Below, one piece after another: positions 38,201-50,200 of a stretch of DNA of 64,000 nt. The DNA is from Cololabis saira (lineage: Eukaryota > Chordata > Actinopteri > Beloniformes > Belonidae): assembly GCF_033807715.1 (NCBI RefSeq), contig NC_084592.1, forward strand, positions 23,941,501 to 24,005,500, written 5' to 3'. A program made the translations under genes and the position numbers. The notes beneath the pieces were generated by a model. That model had not been told where the DNA came from, searched no databases, and saw only the letters and a program-made list of their open reading frames with translations. The first letter of the stretch is position 1, and each line of letters opens with the position of its first letter.

Positions 38201-41200
38201 ATTGGAAAGAATTGGCATTCGCAAAATGAATACGAACATACTTAATTCAATGCAGGGTCACGGGGTTCCGTGGGAGCCTATCCCAGCTCTCCCCGGGAAA
38301 AGGGCAGGGGTACAACCTGGATGGGTGGCCGGCCCATCACAGGGCCACAAATAGACAAACAGTCTCACACATACACACTTGCTCCTATGGGCAATTTAGA
38401 TTTGTCCATTTACCTGATATACATGCTTTTGGACAGTGCGAGGAAGCCGGAGTACCTGGAGACAACCCACGCAAGAACAAGGAGAACATGTAAACTCCGA
38501 ACAGAAAGACTCCGGCTAGAAGTCGAACCAGGAACCTTCTTGATGTGAGGCAACTAAGCCACCATGCTGCCATAAATCCACACATTTGATCGAAAAGCAC
38601 ATGAAAAGCAATGGGATGTGGACCAATGGGTAAACATACATTTGTACATACACATCCCACTGTTCATACATGAGGAAAAGATTGAACAGGAGAGACCAAA
38701 AGCTGTGTGGAACATCAACTTCCTATCTTTGCTGATTAAAACAATGTTGTGACATGCAAAACAAGAATATGCAGAAACATTTACTGAACTTTCAATATCC
38801 AAGTCTCAGTTCGATAAAAAGCCTGTTGAAAATAAAACGGCACCAGTCATTTATTCACACCTAAAAAATGCTCTATTTTACTTACTTACATCAATATCAA
38901 TAATAACAAATGAAGGAATTGGTTTATGTGAATTCATATTTGGTTGGTGTGATAATCCCAGGTAAGTGTCACAACAAACCAGTACTGAACAACCTATTAA
39001 ACTGGACATGCAACTGTAGCAACTGTATAGCCTAGCAACTTTAACTAAGACCATTGATGATGATGACACAAATTAAAGATAATCTTAACAACTTGCTTAC
39101 TTTCTTTCGTGCGCATTTGAGGCAACTGTTTATTCCTTCAACAGACCTTCATAAGATTCATGCTATATAACTTTGTGGGATACAAATCTTATATCAATGT
39201 TGATAAAGAGGTACATTAAGAACAAAATACAGGATTGAATATAAAGGCAATGAAAAAGTAAGATGTTAGGGATAAACATTCTTAGAGGGGTTTTCTATTT
39301 TTTTCTCAATCTTTTATTTAAATTTTATTTTGATGGAAGTGCTGATCCAAAGAAAAGGAAGCTGAGTCACCTCGATTCAAGCGTTTGAAGATGACCGCCA
39401 CCTGGAGGACCTGGATGTGTAACACCCGCATATATTTTAGCATAGATGATGCATGATTTCCTTTTTCAGACCGTTCCAAAATTATTCTTTTCGTTTTTGG
39501 TATGACTATCACTCAATTTTGCCATCCCATAGCTTAGGGATTAGACTGCCAAAACCAGGAATTGTGGTGCACTGATATGTGATGCAGAGGAACACGGGCG
39601 TTATACCACATACAGCGTCTGGTTAATCTGCTGTGAAACCTACGAGGTTTGAGTTTCTCACGGTGAAGATTGGCTTCATTATGGTTCCCCATTTTGTGTA
39701 GCTGTCGCACGCTGTCTGACTTCCTCCCAACGAGAGAGGACCGCTGTCAGCAGCAAGTGAGACACTAAGTACTTACAAGTGCTGTATTTTATACAAATCC
39801 CCACTTCAGAAAAATCCCTTTTAAAATAACATTCATCCAAAGAAATACAAGCTACAGTTGACATCTGTTGTCACAAGCAGCTCGTGGGACTTAAACTTGA
39901 TCAATTCTTTTTTTTTTCTCTCTTTTTCTTTTTCTAACAGCAGAAAATTACAACGTTTAGCTTCAATAAACAGGCAGACTTGGGGGTGGAGGGTGGGTGG
40001 AGTGGGGGGTGGGGGTGTCAGGGTAAAACTAGGAGCTCACAGACCAAATGCCACTTCACTTTAGGTTTGAAATTCCAGTGATACATCATGTCTACTTTAC
40101 TCCTTTTCCCCCTATGCCTTGCTTCTCAACGCTTGAGTGAATAAAAAGGACTGAGGCTGAATTTAAAGGCGAGGATCAAACTACAGTAAGTAACTGGGAT
40201 GTAGTATGAGAGCACAAACTACCACAACACTTCAGTGATCAAAATGTCCAAGAGTACACCTCAGAACAGACGCACTAACTAGAGAGAAACACGAGGACCT
40301 TCCTCCTCGGTCGAGGAGGGTTACCACGACGGTACGTACGCTGGAGCGGCGGGGGGAGTGCTTCAGCTTATCCTTGGAGCCGCATTTTGGGAAGTCCAGT
40401 TCCTTGTTCAAAATATGAGTCTATGGGAAAATAGAGACAGCTTACATGGATGAATGCACGATAATGTCCCAACTAGTGACTAATAGGTATTAAAGCTGTA
40501 ATAATTTGCAGTTTTGAAGTCCATGTATTCTGACTAGCGCCATATTTAACCAGTTTGATGTGGATCATGACCTCAAGAACAAAACACTGAAAAAAACATG
40601 GGTTCTAGATAGTGTAAATCTATCATTTAAAATACAATCAGATGACACAAAAGATGACTATATGATACCGCAAATCATTTCTGAGCTATTTAAAGTCAGG
40701 AAAAGCATGACGTGGGTGCGTTTTAGGTTTTAAAGCAGCAGTGTTCCTGATAGGTGCTCTCTTTATTACATTATTCCTCTTTCATTTAATTTACTGTGTG
40801 CAAAGAGAACAAAACGGCCATTTTCCTTTAGACCTGAACTGTATAAATGCTCTTCCCTGCAGACTTTGAGCGTTAGTCCTTGATAAAGTGCGCTATAATC
40901 AATAATGATGCAGTGATGAGGTACCAGCAGGTCGTGGGTGCAGGTCACACTGTGAACCCCCAACAGACAAACAGTAACGGAGATGAGGCGCAGCACCTTC
41001 TTCCAGATCAATGAGCCTCTGCGTTTGGCCTCTGCTGGTTTATTTTGGTCCTTGTTTTTCTAAGAGCACAGTCAATGTACAGGTCAGGCAAAAGGCAGCT
41101 GGGTGGAGGTGTGTGACGGGTGCAGGGAGGCTCACTACGGCAGCACTACCTGAACCTTGGAGTCTCTGGGACCTACTGTACTAAAGATTAGAAGAGGAAC

Positions 41201-44200
41201 TATTTACAATCACAGAAAAAACTACCACAAAATGAATAGTTATACTTGATGTGTGTTAAATTGCTTTATTTGACAAAGGAACAGCTAATGGAAAATGTTA
41301 TCTTTTTATTTATTGGCATTTCAAGAAGAAAAAAGAAAACTTGACTTTATATGTGCTTTTTTTGGTTAAAAACATTCGCCGAGTGCACGGTATAAACAAC
41401 TGCAGAGCGAACAACGTCCTGCTTGTTTTCTACGCTTCATCTTTGTTGCTTTTCTATGTTGTCTTTTCTTTTGATTAATTATCTTCAGGACTAATTCATT
41501 CCTCTCCAAAGGGCTCTTGAATCCACTTTTGAGACACAAAAGAGGAACATTTAGGTCGAGTGTTCGTCTAGACACTTCTGATTAAATCTCTTCAAACTGG
41601 AGAGGGACTATTGATGGAGCCAAAGTAGTCAAAGGGGCATTCATCGAGGGATATACTGTAAATAAAATATAGACAGAGTTTACCAGCAGCATCTATTATC
41701 CAGTGTTTCCAAAATTCACCATCAAGGAAAGGTCTGTTGCATGAGCTGGTACGACAGCATGTCGAGAAATGTTGTTGACTCATTTATAACAACATTCTGC
41801 CAGGAAATTACACCCGAAATGGAAAACATACATCAACTTTTCTTTTATTATATTTTTGTATGTCAGGACTGACACTTTTATAAAGTTGGTAATGGAGTTA
41901 TTCAGTTTCCTGGTGTCGGTTTATATGTATCTGGATCTCCGATCTCCAACGGTGTTAATTTTGAATCAACTTTTATTTGAATTGTCTTGTACAGGAAATG
42001 TACTATACACATAAATGTGCCTTGCTTTTAAGAAAAGAGGTGAAGGGGAAAAAAGAGTGATATTTCAAACAGACGATTAACAGGTTGTAATGATGAGTCT
42101 TTAAACATGAGCAAAAGATCTCCCTTTGAAAATCTTTCTGAGCGTATACACAGTTTTTGTGCGGTCACTTCTATTTCTGTTATAACTACATTAATGCAAA
42201 AAAAATACAGCACATTTCCAGGAGCATCCGCGTGTTTTAAGGACGATTAAAACCCATGTTCTGCAAACATTACAAAGGCATGGCCGAGGACAGAGAAGGT
42301 CCAGGTGCTGGACCGGCCAGCCCACAGTCCTGAATCTTCACAAACAGAGAACGTGTGGAGAATTTTAAAGTAAAAAACTGTGTTTGCAGGAAGACTGGGA
42401 CAAAATAAAAACAGGAACGGTTCCCTGGTTGCGATCTGGACATCTTATAAATGTCAGGAGGTTCAACAGCAACATTTCAAAGTGGTAAAAGCCTTACTGA
42501 GACAAGGTTTTGTATTTTTTGGAAAATGGACTGAAATGCAAAAAATGAATGGAAAGAATAAGAATAAGAAGAGATTTTTAAAGTTTTTTTTTTTAAAAAT
42601 GTCTGCCATAGTTAGACTGTAAAGTAACAGTAAGTTTTTTTTCTAACTGTAGGTTGTAATTTGTAAGACATTTCCAGACATCGTTACAATTAATGAGAAG
42701 GCTTTGTCATAAATAAATAAATTGAGGTTAAATTAAATAATTGCAAGAATAATCAATTCCCAACTTTACAAGACCACAACTAAAACCTCTCCAGCTTGAG
42801 AGGAGATGTTGAAGTACGTGTTAGTGCTTTGTTGTGAACAATCACGACCAATCATGTGTGCCCCTACAAACACACATGCATAAAAACAGAACTTGCCCTC
42901 TGTTCCTCCTGCAGATGACAGGCCAGCTATCGGAACATGATCCCTCCCTATTTCCTGGCTGACTGCGCAGAGCTGCTCAGAGACCTGGAAAGCCATAAAG
43001 ATGGTGACCAAACGCTCAGATTCCTAATGAGGTCATCAGTGAAGGCTTGTAGGAGCTGACAGCTACGAACACACTGCTGTTTTTCACCACTTTACTGCAT
43101 GTTGAAGCATCGCCTTTGTGTTCAGGACTCCAGCCATAACAAGATATTCACCAAAGCGTGAGTTACGCACTTCCCAGACACTCTTGTTAATGCAGATTCT
43201 GTGCGGCGATGGAGAGCAAGATTTGAAATGCGTATTTATGTTGACTGAACTGCAGTCGCTGCCTCCCGTCACAGAACCAGGGAGATAATTTAAAGAACAA
43301 GTACTGCACTCGGTTCGAGCGGTCACTGGGAAGCCAAAGTTGTGTGACAGAATTGAACTTTACAGTTCAGCAGTTTTGCTTTGTTTTGTTTTTTTAAGGG
43401 AAAAAAACCAACAAATATAACAGGAGTCTGTAACTGCCTTGAAATCCTTCTAATAAAGGCATTCGTCTGAGTGTGTATCCTCAGGATTGTCAGAATCCAG
43501 GCGAGGCGAGTACTAAGCTACTTTAAGCCCTTTTCCTTCTGTACATGTTAAAACTTCTTTCATCAGCCTTTGATCTTTAGTTAGACCATTAAAATGTAAA
43601 ACCACTAACTTGTGCTTGCCAAACCCTTCCTCAAGAGGACTTCCCAAATGGTTCAATTGAAAAAACAACCAATTTGGGACTTGATGCTGATTAAATGTAA
43701 CCAGCCTCACTGACTGGTAAGTCAAACACTGTCCTGAATCCACCTATAATCCTAAAAGAACAGCGAGGTGTTACTTAGACATCTCAGACAGGGGCTGTCA
43801 GAAGGGTTTAAGAGGCTTGGTTTTTCATCATTTATTGTGAAAATAAACATATATTTCTTTTTTTGTTCCTTAACTTGGTATTCTTTGCATTTTTAGGGTC
43901 TGCAGCAGGACTGATGGACTACTGGGGTGATGGGAGCTAGAAGGCTAAAGAAGCTGTATAGACCCAGATTTACTAAACTTACAAATGGTTGCAAATCACA
44001 AACCGAGCCGATGGGAATGCCCAGTGTTGCGGGTTTAAAACTGCAGCTCTGCAAACACGGCCACGGCCAGCCCAGTTCAACCCCGACCGGATCAGTTTAC
44101 CACGGCCAGCACTGATCAGAGTACAGACGTAAACCTTTTGGATTTACCTGTCATCTTAGCAGCCTACTGTAAGCTACCAGGATTTCTGAGAAGCTCACAG

Positions 44201-47200
44201 TCTGTGGTTCAATCATTAGTTGTTTACGTAGCACACAACACCGTATCAATGAGCCTGTTTACTTGTTTAAAAACCTGAAATTCTGCTGGTACTCAGATAA
44301 TGAAGTACCCACGCACCTTTCCGTTAAGCGTTAGTAAATCTGGGTATTAATATGGACAAAGGGAAGGAGCGGCAAAAGAAAATGCACACAACATGTCAAA
44401 AACCAAAGTTAGAAGAACAAGTTTACATAACAACATGGAAACATTACAAATCTCTCTTCCTTGATGGTTAAGGAGTAGTAGTGGGTCGTGGTCCGGCAGA
44501 GTTACCAGCTTTGTTTCCAAGCATGTAATGTTTATGTGAACTAAAAGAGTGCTGATGTATGTTTCATTTTTAAGAGTATGACCCCAAAAACTTAATTTGT
44601 CTCTGACGTCTGTAACATCCACACAGGAAAAACAAAAACATGTCAAATGTAGCAGCAACAGAAATAGCAAAGCAGTAAGACAGAAGCTTCAGGTTTGAGG
44701 GGGAAAGGCATGAGAAAAGACGGGTCACCTGTCCTCCTTTAGGCTGATACTTGATATTCTCCGTGGAGCCGATCTTGGACTTGATGTTCTTGAAGTCGGG
44801 GAGCGGCTGGTTGATGATGCGGAGCTGCTTCGGTGTGGTTGCAGGGGATTTGGGTGGGGTGCGGAGCACGGCCACCTTCCTCTCCTGAGAGATCAAACTA
44901 AGGGAGCGCGGAGTCCCCGGGGTCCTGGAGGACGACGAGTAGCTGGGAGGGGTTCCCGGGGTGATGGCGGTGGAGCCGGGGGTGCGGGGAGTGGAGTGGC
45001 CGCTGCGAGCCGAGCGGGAGCGCATCGATTCTGTAGCTGATGTGGAGGGAAAAGCGGTCGAAAATGATTAAATACACTAAAAAAAGTCTCCAATAATGAG
45101 GCGTTATGAATTAATACAATACCCTGCAACAGCTTTGATGTCATCTTTCTTTGTTTCAATGATGGTTTCTAAAATCTCCCCCTACCTGTCATACTGGGAG
45201 CTCGTCCTATTCTGTGCTCTGCCCTCATCTCAGTGTGAAATGCTGCAGAGGGGAGAGATGAAAGTTTTAGGATTTAGTGAAGGAGGAAGGAGGGAGAAAA
45301 AGGGGGAAGATTGGGGTTTGAGTTTAATCAAATTTGCTTCTTGGATCTGTACTGAATTAAAGGCATAAAAGGAACATAAAAGTAGGGAAGTAGGGAAGAA
45401 GCAGGAGGGAGTGAGCTGAGGAAAAAACGTAAGCTTAACTGACTGGTACAGGAAGGTGATGCAAGATACGGGGAAATGATACAGCACATGCTGGAAGCCT
45501 GGCTAGTTAAAACAGCATCAAATATATATGTGAGAAGATATTAGGGCTGGGCGATATGGACCAAAAGTCATATCTCGATATTTTCTAGCTAAATGGCGAT
45601 ACTCGATATATATCTCAATATTTTTTCTGTGCCTTAATTGGGGTTTCCCCCAAAGCATTATAGCATAGCATCTCTGTTAGCTTCATTTTTTTCTGAGGCA
45701 AACCCTTAAAAAAACAGTCAGTTTTAATACAATGCCTCGTGCCAAATGTCACACAGGTTCCTTTATTAACAGAGGTCTGCACAATATCAAAATGTATAAA
45801 ACAAATTAAATAAAAATAAACTGCCTGCATATATAGAATAAAAATGCTTCTTGAATAAAATAAAACAAATATCCCTTTCCTGCATAACAATTAAATTAAA
45901 ATACACTGCAATTAATACAATGTAGACAGTAACAGGCAGACATTTCCACTGAGGTTGACAAATAACAAAACATTTGTGCAAATCTCAAATAAAACATTCA
46001 AGTCAATTTGTCACAAAATAAGCTATATCAAAATCATTAAAAAAAAATGTAAAAAAAAAAAAATTTTTTTTTTTTTTTTTTTTAAATCGATATAAAGATA
46101 TTGTCTCGTACCATATCGTGTTTGAAAATATATCGATATATATTAAAATCTCGATATATCGCCCAGCCCTAGAAGATATCAGGGAAAGTTTTTGACGTCG
46201 ACCCTGGAAACTATTGATCCTAAACGTAATCCCTTCCAGCAGCCCTCTGCCATCAGAATATTCATGCCGGGAGAAGCGGATCAGCCTACATGTGGGTCTG
46301 CGGGGAGCCGTGGAGCCGGAGCTGGTGATGGAGGTAGAGCTCTCCTCGTGCTCGTGGTATCCACGGCGACTCAGAATGGAGGGATGGCGCGGCAGAGAGG
46401 ATGTCTTCTCTGGACTCCGTGACCTCCCATCCTGGTGGAAAACAACACAGCCATCGGACAGTGAGTCAGCGTTTGTGGGATTTTCAAACTTTTATGAAAT
46501 AAAAGGACATATTTGCTGGTTGATCCAGAACGTGTGCATCTACACCACCTGCCTACCGTCCTCTTACCTTGGCCACGTGTCTCTGTAACTCTGCGGAGCC
46601 TCGAGGCTCTGCTGGGGAAAGCTGAGGTCTATCTAATCTGGTAGCTGCTCTGGATATGGAGGTGGGAATCTTTGTGAGTGGAGGGCGACGTGCATGGCAC
46701 TGAGATGGGACGTGGACGGGTCCAGTGGGGGAGCAGCATGCAGCGGCGCCAAAATAAACAACACGGTGACCAAAGAGCGGTGAAAGTGACAGAGCTTCAA
46801 CATGCATTTTCAGCGCACACGATCTCAGACATTTCAAAACAGCTAGCGATGCTCATGAGTTGCTGTTTTGATCAGATGACAAAATAACCCCCAAAAAACA
46901 AAGAGAAAAACAAACAACAATCCAAATAGTCAACAAAAACCATGGCCAAGCGACAGTTAAAAGTTACAGGACGAGACATGATAATAGGTGTGTTAGGAGT
47001 CATTTAGAGCGCGCTGTTAAGTGAAATGACATTTAAGAAATGCAGAAACGTGTTGTTTTAGTTACAATAACTGCCATTAGCGTGGTGGAGGAGTAAAACG
47101 GAGTCACGACCGCAGTCGCCGGGGATGTGTCACAGGGTGATTCGACGCCCACTCAGACAAACAAACACTCTCAATGGATCTGTGTTGATTACATGTGAAA

Positions 47201-50200
47201 AATACATTAAACATGCACAAGACAAAATAAATGCTTTTTTTTCATAAGCTATGGACAAATAACAACGTACAGGCGTCATCAGAGAGATGAACAATCATGC
47301 ATGGATTAGCGCTTCGAGGAGGAGTGGGAGAACTCCCTCACATGAAATATGTTATTTGTTAACCACTAAAGAGAAAAGGGAAGCATCTGAATGTGTGTTG
47401 TTTAAGGTTACATTGTCTGCACTAAAGGCTGGATCATATACTCACCGATGCTCTGTCACGCGATTGCCTGGCAACGCTGAGAGGCTGGCGGCTGTCTGGT
47501 AGGGCCTCTGAAGGACACAAAGAGAAGGAAATGAGGCATGTACAGTACATGTACATGTAACCTTCATGGAATGAAAGGAGATGTGAAAGTATTTCAGATG
47601 TCCACCTAGGAATGATTATCGCCATAATTATGTCCTTTTAAGGACGCAAGTGCAGGCATGGGGGATGAAAAACTGGAACGCCACATGAAAATCGGATCAT
47701 TTTCAACAAAAGTGAAGATATTTCATCTTGATTCTCACAATAATGATGGATTAAGGTACGTAAACTAAACTAAACTAAACCACTGGAGGAATATCTTTTT
47801 AAAGTTATTTGTTGAGTAATATTATTAGAAATGCAATTGAGTGAGAAGTGACTCTGACTCAGGTGCACATTGTCAGGTACACTTCGTCAAAATGTTGTTA
47901 AGATGCATATTGGATAAGCGTGTTTTATTTGTTTGTGGTACATCACAACGGTGAGATCACAAGCACTCTCTGATGCTTTCATGAAGAAGATGCTACGAAT
48001 CTGGGATGAGAAAAAGAATAAAAATAAGATCTCAAAAGAATCTGAAATCTGCACTTCCGGTATCTGGAAAATAAACCTTGGTCAGGTAGTCGTAACAAGT
48101 TTGGCACAAGAATGAACTGCAAGATGTTCCAAGCACTGTTCCAATCACATCATGAGATCTATGGGGACGTTTTTTAAAGACTTTAAAGTTTCCTCTTCAT
48201 GGGAGATTCAAAGTGGAAACATTAACTGTGGAAAAAGAACATCAGGGGAAGGTGTTCGTAGAGCACCGGGACAAAGACCAGTACAGGCCCAAGGTGCCTT
48301 TGATACATCAATCTAAAGCTGAATTTTATGGAAACTAACGGGGACATGCCTGGTGAAAACCAAAGACATCATGAGCACAAGAAGCCATACCAGCTTTGAA
48401 GCTCTGGGCTGTCATCGCTTGCTGGAACAGAACCTGCTGGCCTCACCGTCAGAGACTCCAATATAAATACTTCATTGTCGGGTGTTTGAGGAAAATCAAA
48501 CAATTCTTTTGGAATTGCTCAAAAGAAAGAAACAAAGCCGTTGTTTTATTCAGTAAAGACCTGGCACAAGAAATCACACAGAATAGGGGATTTTGTTTCA
48601 TGTACGGCAAACTTGGGAAGTAATCTAATTGGGGCAATGCAAGAGTACACTGAGCTTTCATCGCTGGTGACGCAGAGTTCTGTCTATCAGGGTCAACCGG
48701 GTGCAATTAGCCTCCGGGGAAAAGCAGCAAGTGTTTATAGCACCATGTCTAGTCCACAAGTAACAATAATTAGAAAACATAATTAAATTAACAACAGAAT
48801 AGGAATGAATGAATGAACAAATACTTAAATAAAATGGATATGTACAAGATCATACAAGATATGTTCAAGAAAATACATTTTCAAAATATGTTGCATTTAA
48901 ATTGAAAATGAATAAGTGAAAAAAGAACAAAACAATCAAAAGTGCAAAGCATATATACAGTATTTAATAGAATTGCCACCAGCCTGATGGTATTTTAACT
49001 GAGTGGAAAATGAACACCAGCTGAGGGGCGTTTGGAGAAGTAAGTACACCCTCCCTCTGTTCTAGTGGTTTACAAGCTACGACAAACAGACATATTACAG
49101 CACATTTTAAATCGAATTATTACTTTTTTAAACAATAAGGACAGCGGCCAGAACCAAACACAACATATTAGCACGAATGCCTTGTATAACCTGGTGGAGG
49201 GGTGATGGCTTGGCTCTGGTTCGCAACGCCTCGTCTTTATTGAGTCGACCACAAACTTCTCTGTAAACTAAAGTAGTCGAGTGGCAAATATGAACCGATC
49301 TGTGCAAAGGCTCAAGCTTGGTTAAAGGTCGGCCAGTCCACAGGAGACTGACCCAACACGGCAAATAAAGGATAAAACACAACAGCAAAAAAGAAGAGAA
49401 TCAATGCATAAATTATCTCCCAATCTGCCTTGTGCACAGCGAGGAAAAGTGACTTCAGCCACATGATAATGCCTGCTAAAAGTGATATTAAAAACTGCTA
49501 AATCATGGAGAATACTTTGTTTTCTACAGTCTCTACAGTTTGATTTAGTTTTACTTGAAATAAATAATGTGGTATATTACCATATTATGTGCTACATTAA
49601 ATCTTAATCGCTGGTAAGGGACATTAATTGTTCTTAAGATGTAGTGATTAAGTAGGATTATATATGTTAATTACACATTTACTATGATAAATAAAACCTC
49701 CGATTTGTCAGGGGGTGTACTTACTTTTTCAACTGACTGAAGAAATGACATTTTAAATATTTGCATATTTACACAAATGATCGTGCAGCTATGGGTTTTA
49801 GCTTGTTGTGCTTGTTTATTTATTCTTTAAGGTGAAGCAAAATAAACAGAATGCGCTAAAGGATCAAATAAAAGATAGTGTAGTAAAAAAATAAAGCAAA
49901 ACAAAGAGATGCAATCAGTCAAATGGAGCACTTTGAACAGCTTTGTGCATAAAAACAAAGAATCCCCCCACAATAAGTGAGTAAGTAAATAAATAAATAA
50001 ATAAATAAATGGAGCCAACACAACAAAAAAAGAATCCCAAACCAAAGGAACGGCAACACGGCAGGATGTGATGATGAATGTTCTGCTGAGTCTCCCGACC
50101 TGTGGGTCTCCTCCGGGGGCAGGAGTGGTGCTGGATGGGTCGGGCCTGGCGGACTCCCGGCTTCATCGCACTCCTCTTGGATGGGGACAGAGTCGGAGTC

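Noticed and set aside
40332..40336. Second GTAC donor just beyond the map2 repeat 2 exon
   Set aside because: Using it would add 4 nt and break frame with the repeat 3 exon.
46021..46085. Poly(A)/poly(T) block as a retroposon tail
   Set aside because: It lies inside a hAT element with intact ends and target duplication, so it is internal to that element.
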